A stretch of 7,092 nucleotides of DNA from Balneolales bacterium (GCA_007131625.1 SLQC01000219.1:1-7092); one strand, 5' to 3'. Shown: positions 1 through 6,522, counted from the stretch's first letter. Translations and numbers: made by a program. Notes: generated by a model from the letters alone, not told the origin.

Positions 1-2
1 AC

Positions 3-1379
3 TCAACTGTCGCAGTTGATGGTTAAGTGATTGTTGGTCAATAAGCTTACGCGGATCATATTGCTAAAATCCTGTATTTGCTGTGAAAAGCTGTTCAAAA
101 ACGAGATAACCGGCTGCATCGGGTTGTGACAAATCGAGGCGACAAACTCCCATTGAAGCATCAACAGGCAATATTCAACGGTAGCTGACTGAAGTTCTTT
201 GGCACATTGACGGAACATTCCCGGCAAGGTCATTTCGTCGATTTGCACCCGCTGGTAGTAGATGAACATCATATAGCGCATAAAAACGATACTGGTATAG
301 GCCACCATGGAAACATAGTTGCGAGGCTCCATGTCATACAGACCCAAATGTTGCTTTACCATCTTATAAAACACCTCGATATCCCATCTCCTGGCGTATA
401 TTTGGCATATTTTCTCCTGTTTTCGGGTAGTGTCGGTGCAAACAAGCCCCATCCATTTACCCGAATGGTTCTTATCGCGCACAAATACCACACGCACATC
501 AGGTCCACTGAGCATTTGAACGACAAGAGATCCGATGATCGGGTCTTTTTTATCACGTCGCGACAGCCGACAAACCTTTTCATAAAGGCCCTGGAGATGG
601 TGAATGCGCTTGTTGTGGCGGTATTGTATGGTTGGAACATTTTTTACCTGGCAGACAACCGGGGCATGTTTGCCCACGCGGTGGAGCAGGCCGGGATGGG
701 CAAACCAACTGTCAAAGACTACGTAATCGACATTTCCGGTGTTTTTGATTCCACGGATGACCATTTCTTCGGCCAGATCAGTAGCTTTGCGGGTGGCTTG
801 TCCGGCCCGGTGACCACCATGGCTGCGTCGGTCCAGACTCGGATCAGGTCCAAGGCGTTTGTCGGGATCCTGATTGGTCAGCAGCTCCAACTCGCAAGGC
901 ACAAAACTGTGTCCATCGCTCCAACCGGTGCTCAGAAGCCGGAAGCCACGATAGTAACGACCCTCGCTGTGGTCATGCTGCCGGCCCAGATATTCCACTT
1001 TTTTACTGCGATTACGCATGTATGGACTGTCGTCGGCAATCATAACGCGGGGATTATTCTTATTGGTAAGCGGATCAAACTCGGCGATCAGCTTCACGGC
1101 AATATGATAGATCAACTTGCGCCAGTTATACCTGGCTTGGCAGAGCAATCGATAAAAAGCGTCCCGGCCGGGAACGGGCAGATCGGTTTTTTTAAATTTA
1201 TAGATGTTGATACCGCTGAATGGAAGCAGTAAAAACAGCTGTAGCAGCCGGGAAACAGCAGCACCACGGATTTTATATAACCCGGTCCCGGCAAGGTCCG
1301 TGCTATTGCAAAATTGTTTCATCCAGGCTTTCATCCAATGGCTGTTATTGATGGAGTAAATCGTTAATTTGTCCCACAT
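3..1379 (-). CDS. IS4-family DDE transposase (458 aa)
   Basis: It catalyses cut-and-paste movement of the surrounding element with an RNase H-fold DDE active site. Visible in the protein: an N-terminal DNA-binding region with a GRDAFYRLL...NWR stretch (residues 71-87), the first catalytic Asp in IADDS (D116 or D117), the second in VVFDSWF (D223), and the third acidic residue E335 inside the IS4 signature Y328-x2-R331-x3-E335-x6-K342. A long insertion between D223 and E335 is usual for the family. The start at 1379 abuts a hairpin, and a weak AGAAAG ribosome site lies about 10 bases upstream (1390-1395). The last codons and the TGA stop (3-5) are formed by the left terminal repeat, so the gene reads to the very tip of the element. 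No frameshift or internal stop is present. The family call is firm; activity is inferred. Confidence 0.93.
   Translation of the reverse strand: MWDKLTIYSINNSHWMKAWMKQFCNSTDLAGTGLYKIRGAAVSRLLQLFLLLPFSGINIYKFKKTDLPVPGRDAFYRLLCQARYNWRKLIYHIAVKLIAEFDPLTNKNNPRVMIADDSPYMRNRSKKVEYLGRQHDHSEGRYYRGFRLLSTGWSDGHSFVPCELELLTNQDPDKRLGPDPSLDRRSHGGHRAGQATRKATDLAEEMVIRGIKNTGNVDYVVFDSWFAHPGLLHRVGKHAPVVCQVKNVPTIQYRHNKRIHHLQGLYEKVCRLSRRDKKDPIIGSLVVQMLSGPDVRVVFVRDKNHSGKWMGLVCTDTTRKQEKICQIYARRWDIEVFYKMVKQHLGLYDMEPRNYVSMVAYTSIVFMRYMMFIYYQRVQIDEMTLPGMFRQCAKELQSATVEYCLLMLQWEFVASICHNPMQPVISFLNSFSQQIQDFSNMIRVSLLTNNHLTINCDS
4..20 (+). repeat. Left terminal inverted repeat of the IS4 element
   Basis: CAACTGTCGCAGTTGAT matches the reverse complement of 1505-1521 at all 17 positions. 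The repeat is itself nearly palindromic: with base 3 it forms TCAACTG-TCG-CAGTTGA, two 7-bp arms around three bases. It also encodes the last residues of the transposase. Confidence 0.85.
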
Positions 1380-1453
1380 GGAATAAGTTCTTTCTGGTTA
1401 ATTTTTAAACGTTTACAGATGCTTAAAAATACTAAATCCAGAGGACTTATTCC
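1380..1453 (-). promoter_or_regulatory. Leader hairpin in front of the transposase start
   Basis: The arms GGAATAAGT (1380-1388) and ACTTATTCC (1445-1453) pair over 9 bp. A second stem, TCTGG (1393-1397) with CCAGA (1438-1442), continues it after a small internal loop. A third perfect 8-bp pair, ATTTTTAA (1401-1408) with TTAAAAAT (1423-1430), sits inside. In the transposase mRNA the base of this structure touches the AUG at 1379 and the weak ribosome site (1390-1395) lies within the arm. IS10 and IS50 use comparable fold-back RNA to block translation of read-through transcripts. That this hairpin does the same is inference. The pairing itself is read directly from the sequence. Confidence 0.6.
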
Positions 1454-1504
1454 ACTATATATTATTGCCATCAATGACTTACATCACTTTTTCCACCCGT
1501 TCTT

Positions 1505-1521
1505 ATCAACTGCGACAGTTG
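1505..1521 (-). repeat. Right terminal inverted repeat of the IS4 element
   Basis: ATCAACTGCGACAGTTG is the exact reverse complement of 4-20. Similarity stops inside the element immediately after the 17 bases. The right copy keeps 6-bp palindromic arms (CAACTG-CGA-CAGTTG). The transposase start lies 126 bases inward, leaving a leader with the hairpin. Confidence 0.85.
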
Positions 1522-1528
1522 TGTTCTC

Positions 1529-1558
1529 ATTGCAATTGTAATTGCAATTGTAATTGTA
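1529..1558 (+). repeat. Five-copy hexamer repeat ATTGYA
   Basis: Five head-to-tail copies of ATTGCA or ATTGTA (order CA, TA, CA, TA, TA) begin eight bases outside the right end of the IS element, followed by a decayed sixth copy. It is a simple tandem repeat in non-coding AT-rich DNA (1522-1678) that otherwise holds nothing I can recognise. Copy number is likely to vary between strains. Confidence 0.85.
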
Positions 1559-1678
1559 ATTTGATTAAAGCTCCTAACTTATGCAAATCGATTTTTTACT
1601 ACATACCTTAAATCCGTAAATAGTTAAGAAAAAAGAGCTAAAAAAGTAAACTCTTTAAATTGATAAACCGAAAAGACT

Positions 1679-1834
1679 TCATTCTGTCAGAGTCATGCTT
1701 CGGGTTTGCAAGAATCTTTGATGGATTGCACCGCTTTCTTCTGGAATCGCTTTCATCACATACTGATATACTCCCGATGGCGCCTCAACGGAATCGCAAA
1801 CCACACTGTGATGACCTGCCGGGAGTATTTCTCA
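1679..1834 (-). pseudogene. Remnant: C-terminal part of a T9SS type A sorting domain
   Basis: Reading the minus strand from 1831 to the TGA at 1679-1681 gives about 50 residues: EILPAGHHSV near the beginning, SGVYQYVMKA in the middle and FLQTRSMTLTE at the end. This is the usual ending of the Por/T9SS type A C-terminal domain (pattern PAG-x-H-x-V, SGVY-x-Y-x-[LM]-x-A, then Q-T-[RK]-x-M-x-L and a nearby stop). Such domains direct proteins through the type IX machinery to the outer surface. The frame is closed upstream by TGA at 1832-1834, and there is no start codon or gene body, so it is non-functional on its own. The upstream flank (1835-1845) still matches the GRELEI part of the domain in a shifted frame. 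Family recognition is by eye. Confidence 0.75.
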
Positions 1835-1949
1835 ATTCCGGACCGTGATGGCTGGAATAAAGCAACCTCATCCCACCGGGGAATTCGAAGATAGTTCTTG
1901 CATTTGCCCGGTCAACCCAGATATCATCTTGGAAAGATATGGTTTGTAA
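1835..1949 (-). pseudogene. Remnant of a third propeller-lipoprotein paralogue
   Basis: The minus-strand frame from about 1949 to 1838 reads DDIW..RANARTIFEFPGGMRLLYSSH-x-GP. It matches residues 87-116 of the protein at 4015-5268 (DDVW..RVNARTTFKIPGGMGLLYSSHPGP), with about three residues in four identical; the DNA match to 4927-5010 and 6175-6250 is equally clear. Upstream the frame meets a stop just past 1952. Downstream it changes without a gap into sorting-domain sequence at GGTCCGGAATTG (1834-1845). Only some 35 residues of a 417-residue family survive, so this is a scar of an internal deletion plus 5' loss. It lies on the same strand as the two intact relatives. Confidence 0.8.
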
Positions 1950-2152
1950 TACTTATTTTTATAATTTTGTTAGCAATAGAAAATAGTCTTTTACATTTGA
2001 ATGGTGATGTGTTGTTTTTTTGATTCTTTTTCTTAATAATTACATATTATTTATATGATAGCACAAACTATCTTTTGTTTTTTTTTCGTATATTCACTCA
2101 ATTTATGTCGTAGTTAACACTAGAGTTAGTTTATACTTTAATTTCATCAAAA
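1950..2152 (+). promoter_or_regulatory. AT-rich leader of the 569-aa gene, promoter not resolved
   Basis: This stretch is very AT-rich, has no coding content and must carry the promoter of the gene at 2153. A small inverted repeat, GATAG (2057-2061) and CTATC (2068-2072), is followed at once by a T-rich run (2073-2086), which resembles a weak intrinsic terminator or attenuator. TATCTTTT (2069-2076) is one base off the Bacteroidota -7 consensus TAnnTTTG, but no matching -33 TTTG is at the right distance. There is no Shine-Dalgarno before the ATG, only AATTTCATCAAAA, as is common in Bacteroidota. Confidence 0.3.
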
Positions 2153-3862
2153 ATGAAAATAAATATTGGTTTATTTCTGATTTTTTTCTTTTCATTGGGT
2201 GCAGTCATTCCAAAAGCCATCATACCCGAACCAATAAAAATCATAACGGAACAACCCGAACCGGAATTCCAGTCCTGGCGGGAAAGCTACTTCAGTGGAC
2301 ACCCCTTGCGCATTGGAAACCGAGTCCAGTTTCTGTTTGATGACTACCTCGTGGAAGACAAATTCGGTTTGAACCGGGTCATCGGGCCTGTTGAGAAATA
2401 TTCCGGTAATCCTCTGACTATCGGTAATGGTATGCCGTGGGAGATCATATCAGATTATTGGGGTGGTGCAAATTTGCGTCATATAATCTACGATCCTGAT
2501 GAGGAACTATACAAGGGTTGGTATGTTATATTGCGCATGGAACCGGGCTTTGAGACGGGCTTTAATTATTCTACCCTTTATGCTGAAAGCAAAGATGGAA
2601 TTACCTGGGAAAAACCGGGGTTTGATTTTTTTCTCTATGATGAAACAATAACGGACGCAGAGAACTACGCGGATCGCATCGTGATGACCGGCGGTATCAA
2701 AACAAACATCGTATTGCACAAAGAAAAAGGAACCGCGCTACTTGAGGAAATCTTGCTGGATCCCTTGGCCACGGATCCCAACCGGCGATACATTGCACTG
2801 GTAAAGAAGACCCCGCCGGGGGAAAATACCCGGTGCATTGTACGAATGTATTCTCCTGACGGCAGGGCATGGACGTTGGACTCCGACCCGGTGCTGTTCC
2901 GGGGAGCTTCAGACGGCTCATATTCACTGGCTCGTGATTCTGAAAGAGAAAGATGGTTGCTGTACCGAAGACCTCCAACGCAGGCATTAATCAGAGGATT
3001 TGATGATTTTTATGCACGAAGGAACACCAAACGACGCGTTTCGGTCTCATTGAGTGAAGATCTGAGAGAATGGACTTATCCCCGAAATATTGTTTTGATG
3101 GATGAGGTGGATGACGCGAGATTGGAGCAACCGGGCAACCGGATGGATATAGACTGGGCACAGGTTATTTCCTATGAGGATGTTTTCTTCGGTTTTTTAA
3201 GTCTTATGGATAATCTGACCATATCGGTTCCAAGGGAGAGCCATCTGATGTGGAGCAGGGATGGCCTTGACTGGAATCGGCTTCCGGAACGGCCAAATTT
3301 TATCGAGAACGGGAAACCTGGTGAATGGGACTCGGGATCCACGGGGGGTGTTTCCATCATGGCGGATGGCGATCGTGATGACCGACTTAGAATTTATTAC
3401 AGTGGAGGAAACACAACACAAGGTTTTTACGGTCGCGAGGGAGAGGAGAATTACCCAAGATTCAGGGGAACAGGTATAGCATTTATCGATAAAGATCGTT
3501 TTATTGGATTGCAGGCGGGTCCCGAGGGAGGATACTTATTGACCCGCCAGTTTGTATTGGAAGGCGATAGAATATCTATAAATTTTCGTTCGTCCTTGAA
3601 GAATCCTCCTCCGGTTTTAGACAGCGGGATGATTACTGCCGAACTGCTGCAATCGGCAGAGGATCATTTTGAAGCGCGTGCTTACCCTGGATTTTCGATG
3701 CATGACAGTGATCCCGTTGTGGCAAAAGGTGATGAAGCGAATTATATACTCAGCTGGAACGGGTCTTCGGACCTGTCTTCCCTGAATGGCAAGCCGGTGT
3801 ATATTCGATTTTACATCCAGAATGCAACCCTATATACTTTTCTGGTAAATAATTCTTTGTAA
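2153..3862 (+). CDS. Secreted beta-propeller protein, glycosidase-like, with C-terminal beta-sandwich (569 aa)
   Basis: Residues 1-22 form a signal peptide (MK start, hydrophobic FLIFFFSLGAVI core, probable cleavage after PKA), so the protein is exported. There is no lipobox and no T9SS tail. Residues 55-450 contain four copies of S-x-D-[GL]-x-x-W-[ETN] at about 146-153, 234-241, 301-308 and 368-375, each opening a predicted propeller blade, as in GH32/GH43/sialidase-like folds. FDDYLVE (62-68) begins the domain. Residues 460-569 look like a separate beta-sandwich ending in the GKPVYIRF...LYTF pattern that I recall from uncharacterised Planctomycetes, Verrucomicrobia and Bacteroidota proteins. 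The natural-looking end suggests the gene is complete. Substrate and catalytic residues cannot be assigned. It converges on the lipoprotein pair, and its stop sits at the edge of a sorting-domain fragment, so it may have arrived later. Confidence 0.75.
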   Translation: MKINIGLFLIFFFSLGAVIPKAIIPEPIKIITEQPEPEFQSWRESYFSGHPLRIGNRVQFLFDDYLVEDKFGLNRVIGPVEKYSGNPLTIGNGMPWEIISDYWGGANLRHIIYDPDEELYKGWYVILRMEPGFETGFNYSTLYAESKDGITWEKPGFDFFLYDETITDAENYADRIVMTGGIKTNIVLHKEKGTALLEEILLDPLATDPNRRYIALVKKTPPGENTRCIVRMYSPDGRAWTLDSDPVLFRGASDGSYSLARDSERERWLLYRRPPTQALIRGFDDFYARRNTKRRVSVSLSEDLREWTYPRNIVLMDEVDDARLEQPGNRMDIDWAQVISYEDVFFGFLSLMDNLTISVPRESHLMWSRDGLDWNRLPERPNFIENGKPGEWDSGSTGGVSIMADGDRDDRLRIYYSGGNTTQGFYGREGEENYPRFRGTGIAFIDKDRFIGLQAGPEGGYLLTRQFVLEGDRISINFRSSLKNPPPVLDSGMITAELLQSAEDHFEARAYPGFSMHDSDPVVAKGDEANYILSWNGSSDLSSLNGKPVYIRFYIQNATLYTFLVNNSL

Positions 3863-3866
3863 TGAA

Positions 3867-4018
3867 CTGCCGGCTTCTCTCCGTTGACAAGTATTTCCAA
3901 TTCTCAACCGACCACATCATACACTCGTAATGTAACAAATGCATTGACCGGTAGACTGTAACGAATCAGTGTGGTCGGGATTGAACGGATGCGGATAGCT
4001 TTGCCCCAGTTCGATTAC
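3867..4018 (-). pseudogene. Remnant: N-terminal part of a T9SS type A sorting domain, frameshifted
   Basis: Minus-strand translation from 4018 gives VIELGQSYPHPFNP. After removal of one base in the G run at 3977-3979 it continues TTLIRYSLPVNAFVTLRVYD, then VVG, a TGA (3904-3906) where the family has Arg, then ELEILVNGEKPA ending near 3867. This is the standard opening of the T9SS type A domain (ELxQNYPNPFNPTT-x-IRYxLP...VYDxxGRE). Beyond 3867 the match fades within a few residues at the stop of the convergent 569-aa gene, so the second half is missing. The fragment begins at the stop of the lipoprotein at 4015, one base out of its frame, as if it had once been that protein's tail. With one frameshift, one nonsense codon and a lost end it cannot be functional. 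Confidence 0.8.
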
Positions 4019-5268
4019 CTCCCGCTATTCTCCACTTCCGGCATGAGTAATGACGGATGAATATTGGTGATAGCCAAACGAAGAGGTAATGGCTCCCACG
4101 CGTAACCGGCCTGTGAAAATAAAACACCCCAAATACCTTCGTAATTAAAAAGCATGGGATTTGACCTTTGGGTGCTTTCAACAGCTATAATAGGATTATC
4201 TATATTATATGTATACGGTCCGAACAGATCGTCCGACCAGGCCAGGCCGAATCCCGGTTGGCCATCCCAGGTGTCGGCGAAGATGGTGTACCATTTTTCA
4301 TTCCAATATAGTGGTTTAAGTCTGAAAATATTATCTGCTTCGATATCTGACACATGTTCGAAAGGTCCCTCGGGTGATTCACCGACTACTAAAATCTGTC
4401 CGACAGAGAGCGAACGTGTTCCTTCTCTTTCGTGTTCTCCGACTGTTTCCGTTCCGTTGATAGTCAGATAATACCGACCATTATGATGCATCGCCCAATT
4501 TGGATATACCCTGCCGTATTCATTCAACTCTTCTTCGGTGGCTTCGATACGCTCAGGCACCATGGCAGCATAATCTTCTATGGTCAGGATCGGGCCGTCC
4601 GAATATTCCCAATTGACCAAATCCTTGCTATAAGCTAAACCCGCAACCCGAACACCGGGAAAAGATGTCTCGGGTTGGTCATCGTCAGGGATGTTGCTGA
4701 AGTAGGCTACCCATCGTTTATTTTCGGGATCGTAAAACATATCGCGGGTGTGAACCCTTGCGGGGGTTTGCCATGATCGTTTTACTTCGTTAAGTACCGG
4801 ATTGCCCGGATAATCATACCAGTTGAACAAGTCCCGTGTAAAAGCCAAACTGCCCGATGGGCCTGTAGTAAGACCCTGAGCTATCTGATTGGACCGCCAC
4901 TCGGAGTCTTGCTGCTTGTCCGGTCCGGGATGGCTGGAATACAGCAGTCCCATACCACCGGGAATTTTGAAAGTTGTTCGTGCGTTTACCCGATGTCCCC
5001 AGACATCATCCCCACCCAATACGGTTCCCGGAACAATATGCCAGGACTCTGGATCCATCGGAGGACCGGCCGTTGCAGGAGGCCCTTCATGTCCGCCGGT
5101 TTGACCAGTAAAATTAAAAGAATCCTGTATTTTGTTATTGCAACTTGAAGCAGTCATCATGATATATATTCCCAGCATGAGGATTAAAAAAACTCCAAGT
5201 TTGGAAACGTATGCTATTATAACGGGATATGATTCCTTTTGAATAATTGAAGTTTGCTTATTCATCAT
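4015..5268 (-). CDS. Putative lipoprotein with GH43/GH32-like beta-propeller, downstream copy (417 aa)
   Basis: An N-terminal hydrophobic segment (about residues 23-40) ends at C43 in TASSC-NNK, a loose lipobox of Bacteroidota type. The same C-N-x-K is conserved in the upstream paralogue, supporting lipid attachment there. A Gly/Pro-rich linker (GGHEGPPATAGPPMDP, 58-73) leads into a predicted five-bladed propeller: TRDLFNW-x-DYPGNPVL (144-159), HTRDM-x-YDPEN (173-183), AYSKDLVNWEY (212-222), HHNGRYYL (261-268), WSDDLFGPYT (344-353) and TQRSNPMLF (366-374). These resemble GH43/GH32-type glycosidases, but the catalytic acid and base cannot be assigned safely. There is no good Shine-Dalgarno. 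The start codon (5266-5268, or the next ATG at 5263-5265, which aligns best with the paralogue) overlaps the end of the upstream gene, so translation is probably coupled. A broken T9SS domain follows the stop in another frame. Confidence 0.8.
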   Translation of the reverse strand: MMNKQTSIIQKESYPVIIAYVSKLGVFLILMLGIYIMMTASSCNNKIQDSFNFTGQTGGHEGPPATAGPPMDPESWHIVPGTVLGGDDVWGHRVNARTTFKIPGGMGLLYSSHPGPDKQQDSEWRSNQIAQGLTTGPSGSLAFTRDLFNWYDYPGNPVLNEVKRSWQTPARVHTRDMFYDPENKRWVAYFSNIPDDDQPETSFPGVRVAGLAYSKDLVNWEYSDGPILTIEDYAAMVPERIEATEEELNEYGRVYPNWAMHHNGRYYLTINGTETVGEHEREGTRSLSVGQILVVGESPEGPFEHVSDIEADNIFRLKPLYWNEKWYTIFADTWDGQPGFGLAWSDDLFGPYTYNIDNPIIAVESTQRSNPMLFNYEGIWGVLFSQAGYAWEPLPLRLAITNIHPSLLMPEVENSGR

Positions 5269-6511
5269 ATTGATTGTTTATAAAGAGAGATGGGTGAATA
5301 TTGGCAATGGCTATACGAAGAGGCAAAGGATCGGACCACTCACCTCCCCGGGAAAACAGTACTCCCCATACCCCTTCATGATGGAAAAGTATGGGGTTTG
5401 ATCTTTGAGTGGTTTGCACGGTGATGATTGGATTATCAGGGTTACGGGTATAGGTTCCGAACAAATCATCGGACCAGTCCAGACCGAATCCCGGTTGATT
5501 GTTCCAGGTACCGGAAAAAACGCTGTACCATTTCCCATTCCAGTAGACCGGTTTGGATCCGGGTAAAATCTGGTCTTCCTTGACTTCTGAGAGTAATTCG
5601 AAAGGTCCCTCAGGCGAATCGCTTACCAGGGCAATGGATCCAGAAGAAATCGCTCGGATTCCCCCAGCTTCCGTGTGTTCATCTGCAGTTGGTGTGGGCC
5701 CGACAGCCAGTGTACCAGAAATAACAAAATAATATCGGCCGTTGTGATAGATAACCCATCTTAAATATACTCTGCCATGTTCGTACAACTCAGCTTCGGT
5801 AGCTTCAATACGTTCGGGTATCATTGAAGCAAAGTCTTCAATATTCAGAATCGGTCCGTCCGCATATTCCCAGTTTACCAGATCCTTGCTGTAAGCTACT
5901 CCTACACTCCGAACACCTGGCATGTTATCTCCGCACATATTTCCAAAATAAGCGGCCCAGCGATTATTCTCGGGATCGTAAAGCATATCACGAGTGTGGA
6001 TACGATCAGAAGTTTGCCATGGCCGTTGTGTTTCGTTAAGTACCGGGTTACCCGGATAATCGGTCCAGTTGAATAGATCTCGTGTATATGCCAGACTACC
6101 CATTGGTCCCGTAACCAATCCCTGGTTTAGTTGTTTTCTTATCCAATTGGGGTCTTCTCGCTTATGTTCTCTTGGATGGCTGGAATAAAGCAGCCCCATA
6201 CCACCGGGCATTTTGAAGGTTGTTCGTGCATTAACACGGTGACCATAAATATTTTCCTCATGCAACACGTCGTGCGGTACCTTGTGCCAGGATCCCGGGT
6301 CCATCGGAGGACCGGCCGTTGCCGGGGGTCCTTCATGACCACCCGGAAGACCGGTGAAAGCAGATATTTCTGTAGCTTTGTCATTACAATTTGCAACGAT
6401 AAAAAGCATACACGCTCCTAATATCAGGTAATAGAATTTCAGGGGGATCATTTTAAAAGTTGATTTCATTTGCCCGGACGGTACCATAATAACAATTGAT
6501 GGTTTGCTCAT
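5258..6511 (-). CDS. Putative lipoprotein with GH43/GH32-like beta-propeller, upstream copy (417 aa)
   Basis: First gene of the tandem pair. From its linker onward it is roughly two-thirds identical to the next gene, with the same GGHEGPPATAGPPMDP linker, TRDLFNWTDYPGNPVL, YSKDLVNWEY, NGRYYF and WSDDLFGTYT blade motifs. The frame is open to 6529, but I chose ATG 6509-6511: it has AGAGGA five bases upstream, and it makes the N-terminus align with the paralogue (MSKPSIVI against MNKQTSII, conserved Cys at 42 in both). The signal segment KFYYLILGAC-MLFIVANC-NDK contains two candidate lipid Cys, LGAC and ANC; the second aligns with the paralogue. It carries a short insertion around GPTPTADEHTEAGG that the relative lacks. 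Its stop lies inside the start region of the downstream gene, implying one transcript. The likely role is binding or cleavage of glycans at the cell envelope; the substrate is unknown. Confidence 0.82.
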   Translation of the reverse strand: MSKPSIVIMVPSGQMKSTFKMIPLKFYYLILGACMLFIVANCNDKATEISAFTGLPGGHEGPPATAGPPMDPGSWHKVPHDVLHEENIYGHRVNARTTFKMPGGMGLLYSSHPREHKREDPNWIRKQLNQGLVTGPMGSLAYTRDLFNWTDYPGNPVLNETQRPWQTSDRIHTRDMLYDPENNRWAAYFGNMCGDNMPGVRSVGVAYSKDLVNWEYADGPILNIEDFASMIPERIEATEAELYEHGRVYLRWVIYHNGRYYFVISGTLAVGPTPTADEHTEAGGIRAISSGSIALVSDSPEGPFELLSEVKEDQILPGSKPVYWNGKWYSVFSGTWNNQPGFGLDWSDDLFGTYTRNPDNPIITVQTTQRSNPILFHHEGVWGVLFSRGGEWSDPLPLRIAIANIHPSLFINNQYDE

Positions 6512-6516
6512 AGTGA

Positions 6517-6522
6517 TCCTCT
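6517..6522 (-). promoter_or_regulatory. Ribosome binding site deciding the start of the upstream lipoprotein
   Basis: On the minus strand AGAGGA is followed by TCACT and then ATG at 6511. It is the only clear Shine-Dalgarno in the window. Neither the longer start at 6529 nor the internal ATG at 6469 has one. Confidence 0.55.

Larger units (their letters stand above)
4..1521 (-). mobile_element. IS4-family insertion sequence, apparently complete
   Basis: This is a unit of about 1.5 kb bounded by a perfect 17-bp inverted repeat (4-20 and 1505-1521), with a single transposase gene filling nearly all of it on the minus strand. Size, one-ORF organisation and the Y-R-E-K transposase signature all fit the IS4 family. 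The transposase frame is open from start to stop, so the copy may be active. A target duplication could not be checked because only three bases lie to the left of the repeat. One mismatch outward (base 3 against 1522), the next two bases pair again, so the true tip could lie slightly outside the window. The subgroup within IS4 was not determined. Confidence 0.85.

Noticed and set aside
207..1232. Long open frame of 341 codons on the plus strand
   Set aside because: It is the antisense shadow of the transposase, whose DDE and Y-R-E-K motifs are all on the minus strand. The plus-strand translation has no recognisable domain.
1..1540. Target-site duplication of the IS element
   Set aside because: Only three bases are present to the left of the repeat (ACT), and they do not recur at the start of the right flank, so no duplication can be claimed or excluded.
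1660..1894. Two overlapping 62-codon plus-strand frames
   Set aside because: The meaningful signal in this stretch is on the minus strand (propeller fragment and sorting-domain end). The plus frames are shadows of it.
2057..2086. Short stem followed by a T run, as an intrinsic terminator
   Set aside because: The stem is only 5 bp with two G-C pairs, and no plus-strand gene lies upstream to terminate. I mention it only as part of the leader.
3750..3944. 64-codon minus-strand frame across the end of the 569-aa gene
   Set aside because: It mixes antisense of the propeller gene with an off-frame reading of the sorting-domain remnant. The frames that match the domain family are different ones.
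3863..4014. Shared bidirectional terminator between the convergent genes
   Set aside because: I found no GC-rich stem with a T run on either strand. The interval is occupied by the sorting-domain fragment instead.
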